Positions 17,198-25,563 of a stretch of 64,000 bases of DNA are shown in pieces. This DNA comes from Amycolatopsis thermoflava N1165 (GTDB taxonomy: Bacteria > Actinomycetota > Actinomycetes > Mycobacteriales > Pseudonocardiaceae). The notes beneath the pieces are model-generated. The model was not told the DNA's origin, did not search any database, and saw nothing but the letters and a program-made list of their open reading frames with translations. Location of the stretch: NCBI RefSeq assembly GCF_000473265.1, contig NZ_KI421511.1, positions 1,043,731 to 1,107,730 of the forward strand, written 5' to 3'. Each line of letters starts with the position of its first letter. The stretch's first letter is position 1. The position numbers were made by a program, and so were the translations under genes.

Positions 17198-17788
17198 CTA
17201 CTCGGCTGGCGTGCGTTCCGCGTGGTCGATGAGGGTCGCGGCGGCGGCGCGGGCGTGGCGGCCGTAGCCGGCGTCGTTGAGGGTCATCGCGCGGATCGCG
17301 GCCCCGTCGGCGAGCGTGACGAGCTGCTCCGCGAGTAGCTCGGGTTCGGCGACGCCCAGCTCGGTGACCAGGTCGGTCACCAGGCGGAGCATCAGCAGCT
17401 TCTGTGCGCGCGCGTAGGCGTGCGCGGCGCTGTCAGGGTCGGGGAACTCCGCCGCGGCGTCGAGGAAGGGGCAGCCGCGCACCGGGCCGGTCGCAGGGGC
17501 GGGGATGTCGAACATCGCCAGCAGCCGGTCGCGGGCCGGGATGTCCTCCCTGGTCAGCACGGCGTGCAGGGTGTCCCCGGACTCCACCAGGGCGCGGAGC
17601 TGGGCGAGGACGAGGTCGTCCTTCGTCGGGAAGTGCGCGTACAGCGTTCGCTTCGACACCGGGGCCTGTGCCGCCACGTCCTCCATCGATGTCGCGTTGA
17701 TCCCCTGGGTCGCGAACAGCCTGCTCGCCGCGGCGAGCACCCGCTCCCGCCCCCCGCGTCCCGGTCTACTGGTCGTTCCGTTCGCCAC
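17198..17788 (-). CDS. TetR family transcriptional regulator
   Basis: The 196-residue protein has a TetR helix-turn-helix (INATSMEDVAAQAPVSKRTLYAHFPTKDDL is split here as DVAAQAPVSKRTLY plus AHFPTKDDL, residues about 25-55) and a helical effector domain. I place the start at GTG 17788. The upstream ATG at 17854 would sit in the centre of a perfect operator palindrome and would make two operators coding. It is divergent from the nitroreductase gene and probably represses both. Confidence 0.85.
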   Translation of the reverse strand: MANGTTSRPGRGGRERVLAAASRLFATQGINATSMEDVAAQAPVSKRTLYAHFPTKDDLVLAQLRALVESGDTLHAVLTREDIPARDRLLAMFDIPAPATGPVRGCPFLDAAAEFPDPDSAAHAYARAQKLLMLRLVTDLVTELGVAEPELLAEQLVTLADGAAIRAMTLNDAGYGRHARAAAATLIDHAERTPAE

Positions 17789-17796
17789 GTCACAGA

Positions 17797-17814
17797 GTAT
17801 ACGCGACCGTTTAC
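17797..17814. promoter_or_regulatory. Operator site A for the TetR regulator (GTATACG-N4-CGTTTAC)
   Basis: GTATACG(17797-17803)-CGAC-CGTTTAC(17808-17814) repeats the arms and 4-bp spacing of the perfect site at 17839-17866, with one arm mismatch. It lies just upstream of the TetR GTG and suggests autoregulation. Confidence 0.6.
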
Positions 17815-17838
17815 TTGGCTGTGGGTCACTGTTACCGT

Positions 17839-17866
17839 CTGAAGTAAACGTCATCGTTTACTTCAG
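17839..17866. promoter_or_regulatory. Operator site B: perfect 28-bp palindrome
   Basis: Arms CTGAAGTAAACG (17839-17850) and CGTTTACTTCAG (17855-17866) are perfect inverted repeats around TCAT. The site ends just before the GAGGAG ribosome binding site of the nitroreductase gene, where a bound dimer would block expression. Confidence 0.75.
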
Positions 17867-17881
17867 TGAGGAGTTCCTGTG

Positions 17882-18556
17882 ATGAGTGATCTCGCCGGTT
17901 ATGCGGCCCAGCTGATCCGTGGCCGCCGGGCGACCCGGGCGTTCCGCCCGACGCCGGTTCCGGAGACGACGCTCCACGACGTGTTTTCCTTGGCGGCAGC
18001 CGCCCCGTCGAACTCCAACGCGCAGCCCTGGCAGGTCGAGGTGGTCAGCGGCGCGCGGCGCGACGCCCTCGCGGACGCGCTGGTGGCCGCGCACCGGGCC
18101 GGCCGGACGTCGGTCGACTTCCCCTACAGCGAGGACATCTACGCACCTGTGCACCAGCGACGCCGCGCCGCCTTCGGCGCCACGCTCTACGGCGCGCTCG
18201 GCATCGGCCCGGACGAGCGCGACAAGCGCGCCGCATACGACGCCGAGAGCCTGCGGTTCTACGGCGCCCCGCACGTCGCGATGCTGTTCGCTCCCGACAC
18301 GGCGGAGGCGCGGCTGGCCGCCGACGTCGGCATGTACGGGCAGACCCTGATGCTCGCACTCACGGCCCACGGCGTGGCGAGCTGTCCGCAGGGCCTGCTG
18401 AGCTTCTACGCCGACACCGTCCGGGAGGTCCTCGGCATCAGCGGTGGGAAGCTGCTGTTCGGCATCTCGTTCGGCTACGCCGACACCGAAGCGCCCGTCA
18501 ACGCGATCACCGTGGAGCGGGAGAACCTGTCCGTCACCACGCGATTCCACCGCTGA
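17882..18556 (+). CDS. nitroreductase family protein
   Basis: This 224-residue FMN-dependent nitroreductase-like protein starts with the family pattern RRATRAFRPTPVPETTL, continues with AAAAPSNSNAQPWQ, which binds FMN, and ends with FGISFGYADTEAPVN. Such enzymes reduce nitro groups, quinones or enones with NAD(P)H. The ATG at 17882 is preceded by GAGGAG; a GTG immediately before it is an alternative. It is divergent from the TetR gene with a strong operator between them, so induction by a nitroaromatic or electrophile is plausible. Confidence 0.9.
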   Translation: MSDLAGYAAQLIRGRRATRAFRPTPVPETTLHDVFSLAAAAPSNSNAQPWQVEVVSGARRDALADALVAAHRAGRTSVDFPYSEDIYAPVHQRRRAAFGATLYGALGIGPDERDKRAAYDAESLRFYGAPHVAMLFAPDTAEARLAADVGMYGQTLMLALTAHGVASCPQGLLSFYADTVREVLGISGGKLLFGISFGYADTEAPVNAITVERENLSVTTRFHR

Positions 18557-18563
18557 GCGCGGC

Positions 18564-19607
18564 TTATCCCAGCCGGTAGCGGCGGAGCCGCTGGTAGAGC
18601 GTGCCGCGGGAGATGCCCAGGCGTGCCGCCGCCTCCGACTTGTTGCCCCCGCACTCGGCGAGGGTGTCCGTGATGACCCGGACCTCGGCCCGCTCCAGCG
18701 GTCCGTAGGCCGCGGCCTCCCGGCCGGATGCCGCCCCGCCCGGTGTGGAGCCGCGCGTGAGCACCAGCACGACGCCGTCGTCGAGCCGGCCCGGGGTGAC
18801 CGGGTACAGGCGTGCGCGGAGGCCGTCCGCGAGCGCGATCTCGCTCGCGGACGGACCCGCCTCCAGCACCGCCGCCCACAGGGTCGGCCGGTCCAGGCCC
18901 AGTTCGGCGGCGTCGTCCTCGACGATCATCGTCTGGCGGTCGAGGGTGACGACGGGCCCGGCCGAGGCGGAGCGGAAGGACAGGTGCGCGTCGAGCATTC
19001 GCCGCTGCCGGGAGGTCGCGGCCTCGCCCAGCGCGGTGGTGATCCCGTCGACCAGTGCCCGGACCGCGACCAGCAGCAGGTGGTTCGCGTCGTCGGCGTG
19101 GCACGCCACGTTGACCATGCCCGCGACGCGCCGGGTGATCGGGTGGACCACCGGTGCGGCGACGCAGGCCCACGGGTGCCACGGTTGCTTGTAGTGCTCG
19201 GCGCCGATCACGATCGAGGGGCGGCGCGTGGTCGCGGCGACCCCGATGCCGTTGGTGCCGGCGCTCTGCTCGGCGACCTGGGAACCGGGCTCGAACTCGA
19301 TCCGGTCCAGATCCCGGGTGAGGGTCCGCTCGGACTCCCAGCGCCACGTCAGGATCCCGTCGGGGTCGGCGAGGGCGAGCGAGGTGTCGCTGCCGGTCAG
19401 CAGGTCGGCCATGCCGAGCAGCACCGGCGCCGCGACGCGGACGAACGGGGATTGCACGTCGATCTCGCCGTGCGCCAGGTCCAGCCGGTCCGGGTCGACG
19501 CCGTTGCTGCGGGAGCGCCGCCACGACGCGACGATCTCCTGGCGGATCCGGGCCTGCGCGCCGGACTGGAAACTCTCCCAAGCCAGCCGGGTCTCCACCG
19601 ATCTCAT
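18564..19607 (-). CDS. GAF domain Fis-type transcriptional regulator (AcoR-like, lacking AAA+ domain)
   Basis: This 347-residue regulator has an AcoR-type N-terminal region (IVASWRRSRSNGVDPDRL), a GAF-like sensory part (GTNGIGVAATTRRPSIVIGAEHY) and a C-terminal Fis helix-turn-helix (ECGGNKSEAAARLGISRGTL). The AAA+ sigma-54 activation domain between GAF and Fis is absent, which is common in actinobacteria that do not use sigma-54. AGGAGGAGG precedes the ATG at 19607. It is divergent from the catabolic operon starting with the cupin gene and probably controls it. Confidence 0.87.
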   Translation of the reverse strand: MRSVETRLAWESFQSGAQARIRQEIVASWRRSRSNGVDPDRLDLAHGEIDVQSPFVRVAAPVLLGMADLLTGSDTSLALADPDGILTWRWESERTLTRDLDRIEFEPGSQVAEQSAGTNGIGVAATTRRPSIVIGAEHYKQPWHPWACVAAPVVHPITRRVAGMVNVACHADDANHLLLVAVRALVDGITTALGEAATSRQRRMLDAHLSFRSASAGPVVTLDRQTMIVEDDAAELGLDRPTLWAAVLEAGPSASEIALADGLRARLYPVTPGRLDDGVVLVLTRGSTPGGAASGREAAAYGPLERAEVRVITDTLAECGGNKSEAAARLGISRGTLYQRLRRYRLG

Positions 19608-19682
19608 CGCGCCTCCTCCTCAGTGCCCGGGAGAACACCGTCCGCCGATTATGGCTGGGAAAGCCCGGAAAACGCCTTTCGC

Positions 19683-19699
19683 TGTGCAAATTTTGGACA
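19683..19699. promoter_or_regulatory. Candidate binding site of the GAF-Fis regulator
   Basis: TGTGCAAA(19683-19690)-T-TTTGGACA(19692-19699) is a 17-bp dyad with one arm mismatch in the region between the divergent regulator and the cupin gene. Palindromes with TGT/ACA ends are typical of AcoR-type regulators. The assignment is inferred. Confidence 0.45.
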
Positions 19700-19778
19700 G
19701 CCACCTCGACCCGGGCAGGGTCGGCGGCGCACCGTTCTTCCCATCGTCGCAGCCGCTGATCCGAGGAGGACTGGTTAC

Positions 19779-20222
19779 ATGGAGTTCAAGGTCGAATGGG
19801 ACGGTGACGTCACCCTGGTGCACCCGGAGCGGGAGCAGCGCGCCAAGCAGGACGTCAACGCGCTCTTCGGGGTGAACGGGGTGACCACGCCCTCGAAGCA
19901 CCTGTCGCTCCTGGTGACCTCGCTGGGGCCGGGGGAGAAGTCGAACGTCCACTACCACCTCGAGCACGAGTCGGCGCTCTACGGCCTGCGGGGCAGCGTG
20001 CACTTCTTCTGGGGCGCCGAACTCGAACACGACCTGATCGTGGGCGTCGGCGACTTCCTGTACATCCCGCCGTTCTGCCCCCACGTGTCCTACAACCGGA
20101 GCCTGACCGGGGACGCGGCGTTCGTCACCGCTCGCACCGACGCGTTCGAGCAGGAGCGCGTCGTGCTGTTGCCCGAGCTCGAGGACGACCGGTGCAAGCC
20201 CCGGGTGTCCTACGTCGACTGA
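19779..20222 (+). CDS. cupin domain protein
   Basis: This 147-residue single-domain cupin has motif 1 with His58, His60 and Glu64 (HYHLEHE), and motif 2 with GDFLYIPPFCPH supplying the further His. The metal site is therefore complete. It could be a small dioxygenase, an isomerase or a non-enzymatic sugar- or aromatic-binding cupin; it is too short for a bicupin gentisate dioxygenase. A GAGGAGG ribosome binding site fixes the ATG at 19779. It is the first gene of a seven-gene plus-strand operon. Confidence 0.87.
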   Translation: MEFKVEWDGDVTLVHPEREQRAKQDVNALFGVNGVTTPSKHLSLLVTSLGPGEKSNVHYHLEHESALYGLRGSVHFFWGAELEHDLIVGVGDFLYIPPFCPHVSYNRSLTGDAAFVTARTDAFEQERVVLLPELEDDRCKPRVSYVD

Positions 20223-20248
20223 CACTCTTTCCGGAAAGGACGGTCTTG

Positions 20249-21856
20249 ATGATCGAGGTACCTGTGCTCGTCGTCGGCGGGGGACCGGTCGGGATGAGCC
20301 TCGCGCTGCTGCTCGACCGGTTCGGGGTGGAGAGCCTGCTCGTCGAGCGACGGCCCGCCACGACCACGCACCCGAAGGCCCGGGGTTGCCATCCGCGGAC
20401 GATGGAGCTGTTCCGCATCTGGGGGATCGAGGACCGGGTGCGCCGCGCGGGGCTGCCGCAGGAGTCGGACGTGGCCTGCTGGTGTGAAAGCCTGAACGGG
20501 CCGTTGGTGGCCTACACCGAGCCCGCGCCGAGCCTGCACACCCCGGCGCCGCGCTCGATCGTGCCCCAGGACGCGGTGGAGGAGGCACTGGACGACGCGC
20601 TGTCCGCCCGGCCGCTGGCGCAGGTGCGCCGGTCCACCGAACTGGTTTCCCTCGCCCAGGACGCCGACGGGGTGACCGCGCGGGTACGGCGGGCCTCCGA
20701 CGGCGACGAGTTCGACGTCCGGGCGCGGTACCTGGTCGGGTGCGACGGCGCGAACAGCCGGGTGCGCGAGACCGCCGGCATCGCGATGGACGGCCCGGAG
20801 ACCCTGGCGCTCATGGCGAACCACTACTACCGCGCCGACGTCGGGCACCTGCCGCACGTCCGCAGCGCGATCGGGTTCCTGGTCCGGCCGCGCGACCGCA
20901 GCAGGCCCGACGTGAACGTCCTGGCCACCGGTCCGGACGGGGACCGGTGGCTGGCGGTGCAGAAGCTGCGGGAGGGCGAGGAGCCGCTGTCCGAGGAGCG
21001 CCTGATCCAGGACGTGCGGGAGCAGTGGGAGATGCCCGACCTGAAGGTCGAGCGCATCAACGTGATGACCTGGCGGATGAGCGCCCAGGTCGCGCAACGG
21101 TTCCGCGAGGGCAGGGTGTTCCTCGCCGGGGACGCCGCGCACCGGTTCCCCACCGCGGGAGGCAACGGGCTGAACTCCGGCGTCCAGGACGTGCACAACC
21201 TGGCGTGGAAGCTCGCGATGGTGCTGTCCGGCCGGGCGGGCGACGTCCTGCTCGACACCTACGACTCCGAGCGCCGCCCGGTCGCGCAGTCCAACACCGA
21301 CTTCGCCGTGCGCAACCAGACGCGGATCGACGAGATGGACGAGGCGTTCCGCCGCCGCGAGGAGGACCCGCAGCGCTGGCGCGACCTGCTGATCGACCAG
21401 AACAAGCAGCTGCACAGCGACGGGCACACGCTGGGCTACATCTACACCCGCGGCGCCGTCGTCGACGACGGTTCCCCCGTGCCGCCGTACGACTCGCAGT
21501 ACTACTGGCCGACCGACCGGCCCGGCGCGCGGTTCCCGCACTTCTGGCTCGATGTGAACAAGACCGAGTCGAGCATCGACTGGTTCGACACCGAGTTCGT
21601 GCTCGTCTGCGGGCCGGACGCCGACGGCTGGGACCGGGCCGGACAGGACCTGGCGGCCTCAGCCGTCGTCCCGCTGCGGGTCAAGCGGCTGCCGCACCTG
21701 CTCGGGCCCCTGTCGATTGGCCGGGAGGGCGCGGCGCTCGTGCGTCCGGACGGGCACGTGGCCTGGCGCGCCCGCCAGGCGGGGGAGGGGGCCGAGCTGT
21801 CCGCCGCGCTCGGCCGGGTCCTCGCGGGCGGCACCCTCGCTCACGCCACCGCCTGA
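20249..21856 (+). CDS. FAD-dependent aromatic monooxygenase (class A flavoprotein hydroxylase)
   Basis: The 535-residue protein is a single-component flavin hydroxylase. It has the GGGPVGMSLALLLDRFGV dinucleotide motif at the N-terminus, a DG motif in LVGCDGANSRVRE, the second FAD motif GDAAHRFPTAGGNGLN, and a C-terminal thioredoxin-like part. The family hydroxylates phenolic substrates with NAD(P)H and O2. GGAAAGGA precedes the ATG at 20249. It lies 26 bp after the cupin gene and 26 bp before the Rid gene, which suggests it opens the breakdown of an aromatic compound. The substrate is not identifiable. Confidence 0.9.
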   Translation: MIEVPVLVVGGGPVGMSLALLLDRFGVESLLVERRPATTTHPKARGCHPRTMELFRIWGIEDRVRRAGLPQESDVACWCESLNGPLVAYTEPAPSLHTPAPRSIVPQDAVEEALDDALSARPLAQVRRSTELVSLAQDADGVTARVRRASDGDEFDVRARYLVGCDGANSRVRETAGIAMDGPETLALMANHYYRADVGHLPHVRSAIGFLVRPRDRSRPDVNVLATGPDGDRWLAVQKLREGEEPLSEERLIQDVREQWEMPDLKVERINVMTWRMSAQVAQRFREGRVFLAGDAAHRFPTAGGNGLNSGVQDVHNLAWKLAMVLSGRAGDVLLDTYDSERRPVAQSNTDFAVRNQTRIDEMDEAFRRREEDPQRWRDLLIDQNKQLHSDGHTLGYIYTRGAVVDDGSPVPPYDSQYYWPTDRPGARFPHFWLDVNKTESSIDWFDTEFVLVCGPDADGWDRAGQDLAASAVVPLRVKRLPHLLGPLSIGREGAALVRPDGHVAWRARQAGEGAELSAALGRVLAGGTLAHATA

Positions 21857-21882
21857 CCGAACTCGAAGGAGACGAGACCACC

Positions 21883-22293
21883 ATGACCATCGCACCGAGT
21901 TATGCGAACCCGCCCGGAGTCGGGGCGCCGTTCAGCGCGTACTCGCACGTGGCGCGCGCGGGCGAGCTGCTGTTCGTCGCCGGCCAGTGCGGGATCGCCG
22001 AGGACAATTCCGTGACCGGCCCCGACGTGCGGACCCAGACGATCCGCGCCTACGCCAACGTGCGCACCATCCTCGAATCGCAGGGCGCCACCCTCCGGGA
22101 CGTCGTACGGTTCGTCAGCTACCTCACGTCACGGGATCACGTCGCCGACTTCTACGCGGCCCGCGAAGAGTACTTCGCCGAGCACTACCCGCGGGGGCAG
22201 TTTCCGCCGAACACCCTGCTGATCGTCGGTGGACTGGTGCGGGCGGACCTGCTGGTCGAGATCGACGCGACCGCGTACCGGCAGGAGGGGTGA
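21883..22293 (+). CDS. RidA/YjgF-family protein, probably non-canonical
   Basis: The protein has 136 residues with the Rid fold, including YSHVARAGELLFVAGQ and the C-terminal VEIDATAY. Canonical RidA uses an Arg (R105 in E. coli) upstream of the VEIEAIA-type motif. Ungapped comparison places Leu118 there (GGLVRADLLVEI), so generic imine deamination is doubtful. Some family members act in aromatic pathways, for example 2-aminomuconate deaminase, and a dedicated role in this operon fits better. GAAGGAGA precedes the ATG at 21883, and the next gene follows after 4 bp. Confidence 0.85.
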   Translation: MTIAPSYANPPGVGAPFSAYSHVARAGELLFVAGQCGIAEDNSVTGPDVRTQTIRAYANVRTILESQGATLRDVVRFVSYLTSRDHVADFYAAREEYFAEHYPRGQFPPNTLLIVGGLVRADLLVEIDATAYRQEG

Positions 22294-22297
22294 GCGC

Positions 22298-23632
22298 ATG
22301 TCCGTGCGGGATTCCATCGACCGGTCGGGGATGAGCCGGTTCCAGATCAGGGTCATCGCGATCTGTCTGGTGATCAACCTCGTCGACGGGTTCGACGTCC
22401 TCGTGATGTCCTTCGCGGCTCCCGGCGTGGCAGGCGAGTGGGGGCTCACCGATTCCCGGGTGGGAGTGCTGCTCAGCAGCGGACTGGTGGGGATGGCGCT
22501 CGGCTCGGCCGTGCTCGCGCCGCTGGCCGACCGCATCGGGAGGCGACCACTCACGCTGATCTGCCTGACCGTGTGCACCGCCGGGATGGCACTGGCCGCG
22601 CTCAGCACCGGGTTCGAGATGCTCGCGGCCTGCCGTCTCCTGACCGGTCTCGGCATCGGCGGCATGGTGGCGAGCCTGCCCGTGGTCATCACGGAATACG
22701 CGCCGCAGCGGCTGCGCGGCACGATGATCGCCCTGTACGGGATGGGACTGCCGCTCGGCGGTGTGCTCGGTGGTGCGGTCGCGAAGCTCGTGGTCGCCGA
22801 GTACGGCTGGCGCGCCACCTTCGTCGTGGGCGCTGTGCTGACCCTGGTCATGGTGGCCGGGGTGGCCGCGGCGATGCCGGAATCACTGGACTACCTGATC
22901 AGCCGCCGTCCCCGCGGGGCGCTGGAGAAGGTCAACCGGCTCCTGGAGCGGATGCGGTTGCCCGCCGTCGACACCCTGCCCGACCCGGAGCCCGGCGAAC
23001 GCCGGGTGCGGGTGACGACGTTACTGACCCGGGACGCGGCGCGGACGGTCCTGTTGTGGATCGCCTACTTCGTGATGATGGCGGGCTTCTACTTCGCCGC
23101 GAGCTGGACGCCGCTGCTGCTGCAGCACAGTGGTTCCTCGGCCCAGCAGGGCATGAACGCCGGGCTCCTGCTCAACCTCGGCGGGATCGCGGGCACCCTG
23201 CTGTTCGGCTTGATCGCCCTCAAGGTGCGGCTGCGCGGGCTGACGATCGCCTGCTTCCTCGCGGCGGGACTGTCGTATCTGGCGATGAGCCTGTTCCTCG
23301 ATTCCGCCGTCGCCGCGTTGAGCGCCGCGGTCGCGGTCGGCATGTTCATCAACGCCAGTGGCAACGGGCTCAACGCCATCGCTCCCGGTCTCTACGCCCC
23401 GGCGGTGCGCGCGACCGGGGTCGGCTGGGCCATGGCGTTCGGCCGCATCGGCGCCCTGACCGCACCGGTGCTGGCCGGGCTGCTTCTGGACAACTCCTGG
23501 TCCCCCCGCTCGCTGTTCGGGCTTCTCGTCGTGCCCCTGGTGGCGGCCGCCGTCGCGGTCTTCGTGATCACCGTGCCCCGGCGGACGGCGCGGACGACCA
23601 CAGCCGCCGAAACACCCGCTCCGCTCGCCTGA
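22298..23632 (+). CDS. MFS transporter, aromatic acid:H+ symporter (AAHS)-like
   Basis: The 444-residue protein has about 12 predicted membrane segments. The N-terminal segment VINLVDGFDVLVMSFAAPGV carries the DGFD motif typical of aromatic acid symporters (PcaK/BenK type). The loop PLADRIGRRPLTLI matches the MFS DxxGRR signature. It probably imports an aromatic acid into the cell for the enzymes of the same operon. The ATG at 22298 lies 4 bp after the Rid gene, and GGAGGGG overlaps the end of that gene. Confidence 0.9.
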   Translation: MSVRDSIDRSGMSRFQIRVIAICLVINLVDGFDVLVMSFAAPGVAGEWGLTDSRVGVLLSSGLVGMALGSAVLAPLADRIGRRPLTLICLTVCTAGMALAALSTGFEMLAACRLLTGLGIGGMVASLPVVITEYAPQRLRGTMIALYGMGLPLGGVLGGAVAKLVVAEYGWRATFVVGAVLTLVMVAGVAAAMPESLDYLISRRPRGALEKVNRLLERMRLPAVDTLPDPEPGERRVRVTTLLTRDAARTVLLWIAYFVMMAGFYFAASWTPLLLQHSGSSAQQGMNAGLLLNLGGIAGTLLFGLIALKVRLRGLTIACFLAAGLSYLAMSLFLDSAVAALSAAVAVGMFINASGNGLNAIAPGLYAPAVRATGVGWAMAFGRIGALTAPVLAGLLLDNSWSPRSLFGLLVVPLVAAAVAVFVITVPRRTARTTTAAETPAPLA

Positions 23633-23661
23633 ATCAGGGCGTTCGTTCAAGGAGGAACAGC

Positions 23662-24696
23662 ATGAAAGCCGTGCGCCTGCACGACTACCACAAACAGCCG
23701 ATCGTCGAGGAGGTGCCGGAACCGGTCCTGTCCGGACCGCTGGACGTGATCGTGCGGATCGGGGGCGCCGGCGTGTGCCGGACCGACCTGCACATCATCG
23801 AGGGGCAGTGGGCCGACGCGATGGCGCCGCGGCTGCCCTACACCCTGGGACACGAGAACGCGGGCTGGGTGCAGGCTGTGGGCGCCGGGGTCAGCAACGT
23901 CGAGGTCGGGGACGCGGTGATCCTGCACCCGCAGCCCTCGTGCGGGCTGTGCCTGGCCTGCCGGGAGGGCCGGGACATGGCCTGCGCCGCGGCCGCCTTC
24001 CCCGGGGTGTCCGATCACGACGGCGGCATGGCCGAGTACCTGCGCACGACCGCGCGGGCGTGCGTGAAGCTCGACCCCGCCACCGACCCGGCCGACGTCG
24101 CCGCGCTGGCCGACGCCGGGCTCACCGCCTACCACGCGGTGCGCAAGGCGGTTCCGCTGCTGCCACCCGGCAGCACGGCCGTCGTCCAAGGGGCCGGGGG
24201 ACTGGGCCACATCGGCATCCAGGTCCTCGCCGCCCTGACGGCGACGAAGATCGTCGTGGTCGACCGGGACCCGGCCGCGCTCGCGCTCGCCGCCCGCCTC
24301 GGCGCGGACACGACGGTGCGGGCCGACGGCAACCAGGTGAGCGCGGTCCTGGACGTGACGAGGGGGCGCGGCGCCGAGGTCGTGTTCGACTTCGTCGCCG
24401 AGCAGGGCGCGGAGAACGACGCCTGGGACATGACCGCGGCAGGCGGTTCCCTGTTCGTCGTCGGGTACGGCGGGGAACTGCGGATCCCGACGGTGGCGGC
24501 CGTGGCGGCCGAGAAGAACGTCGTCGGCAACATGGTCGGCACCTACCGCGACCTGGTCGAGCTGATGGTGCTCGCGGAAAGCGGGAAGGTGAACCTGCAC
24601 ACCCGCCGTTACCCGCTCGACGCGGCCGCCGAGGCGTTCGACGATCTCGCGCTGAACCGGATCCGGGGCCGGGCGATCCTGGTGCCGCAGGCATGA
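23662..24696 (+). CDS. zinc-dependent alcohol dehydrogenase
   Basis: This 344-residue medium-chain dehydrogenase has the catalytic zinc ligands in CRTDLH and GHENAG (Cys, His and Glu), and the structural-zinc cysteine cluster CGLCLACREGRDMAC. The Rossmann motif is GAGGLGHIGIQVLAAL. It should oxidise an alcohol, or reduce an aldehyde, with NAD(P). AAGGAGG precedes the ATG at 23662. The stop overlaps the next start (ATGA), so it is coupled to the esterase gene. Confidence 0.9.
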   Translation: MKAVRLHDYHKQPIVEEVPEPVLSGPLDVIVRIGGAGVCRTDLHIIEGQWADAMAPRLPYTLGHENAGWVQAVGAGVSNVEVGDAVILHPQPSCGLCLACREGRDMACAAAAFPGVSDHDGGMAEYLRTTARACVKLDPATDPADVAALADAGLTAYHAVRKAVPLLPPGSTAVVQGAGGLGHIGIQVLAALTATKIVVVDRDPAALALAARLGADTTVRADGNQVSAVLDVTRGRGAEVVFDFVAEQGAENDAWDMTAAGGSLFVVGYGGELRIPTVAAVAAEKNVVGNMVGTYRDLVELMVLAESGKVNLHTRRYPLDAAAEAFDDLALNRIRGRAILVPQA

Positions 24697-25550
24697 CGGA
24701 GCCCGGTGGCGAGCCGGCCGATCCCCGGTTGGCGCGGCCACATCCGGTGCGGGTGCTCGACGGAGCGGTGTCCTACCTCGACATCCGGTATGCCACAGTG
24801 ACCGGCTGGCGTCCGCTGACCCTGGACCTGCACCTGCCCCTGGACGCCGGCGGTCCGCTGCCCGTCGTGGTCTACGCGCACGGTGGCGGTTTCGTCGGCG
24901 GGAGCAAGGAAATGGGGCCGTGGGCGACGCTGCCCGCACGCGGGATCGCGGTCGCGTCGGTCGGTTACCGGCTGGCCGGCGAGGTCGCCCACCCCGGCCC
25001 GGTCGAGGACGTGCTGGCGGCGATCCGCTGGGTGCGGGCGCGCGGTCGCGAGTACGGGCTGGACCCCGGCCGCGTCGCCGGGTGGGGGAGCTCGGCGGGG
25101 GCGTACCTGATGGCCCGCGCCGCGTTCTCCGACGACGTGCCGCTGTCCGCGCTGGTATTGCACTATCCGGTCACGGATTTCGGGCTGTTGCTGTCGGATG
25201 CGTCCACAGTGGAGGAGCGGGAGGCCCTGGCGAAGATGGTTCGCACGTTCCTCGACGTTCCGGCCTGGCCGGGCGAGGACCAGCTCGCCGCGGTTTCGGT
25301 GGTGACCGCCGCGCGCCGGGCCCGCTACCGGCCGCCCGTCCACCTCAGCCACGGCGACGGCGACCGGCGGTGCGGCCTGGCCCAGAGCCGCCGGTTGCAC
25401 GAGGTCGTCCTGGCGGCGGGCGGCCGGTCCGAGCTGCTCGTCGTGCCCGGGGCCGACCACGCCGACCCGGTGTTCGCGACGCCGGCCGTCGTCGATCCCG
25501 CCGTCGAGTTCCTGCGCGCGGCGTGGGCGCGACACGTTCCGCTGGAGTGA
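24693..25550 (+). CDS. alpha/beta hydrolase, hormone-sensitive-lipase/carboxylesterase type
   Basis: This 285-residue hydrolase has the HGGG oxyanion motif (residues 63-66) and the nucleophile elbow GSSAG with Ser134. A late acid is likely in SHGDGDRR, and the His is in GADHADPV. This is the HSL-like esterase pattern. The start overlaps the ADH stop by 4 bp, and the FAH gene begins 13 bp after it. In the operon it may hydrolyse an ester or enol-lactone formed after oxidation. Confidence 0.88.
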   Translation: MTEPGGEPADPRLARPHPVRVLDGAVSYLDIRYATVTGWRPLTLDLHLPLDAGGPLPVVVYAHGGGFVGGSKEMGPWATLPARGIAVASVGYRLAGEVAHPGPVEDVLAAIRWVRARGREYGLDPGRVAGWGSSAGAYLMARAAFSDDVPLSALVLHYPVTDFGLLLSDASTVEEREALAKMVRTFLDVPAWPGEDQLAAVSVVTAARRARYRPPVHLSHGDGDRRCGLAQSRRLHEVVLAAGGRSELLVVPGADHADPVFATPAVVDPAVEFLRAAWARHVPLE

Positions 25551-25563
25551 GGGGAAAAACCAC

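Noticed and set aside
17789..17854. N-terminal extension of the TetR protein from ATG 17854
   Set aside because: It would lie over the operator palindromes and adds non-family residues. The GTG at 17788 is preferred.
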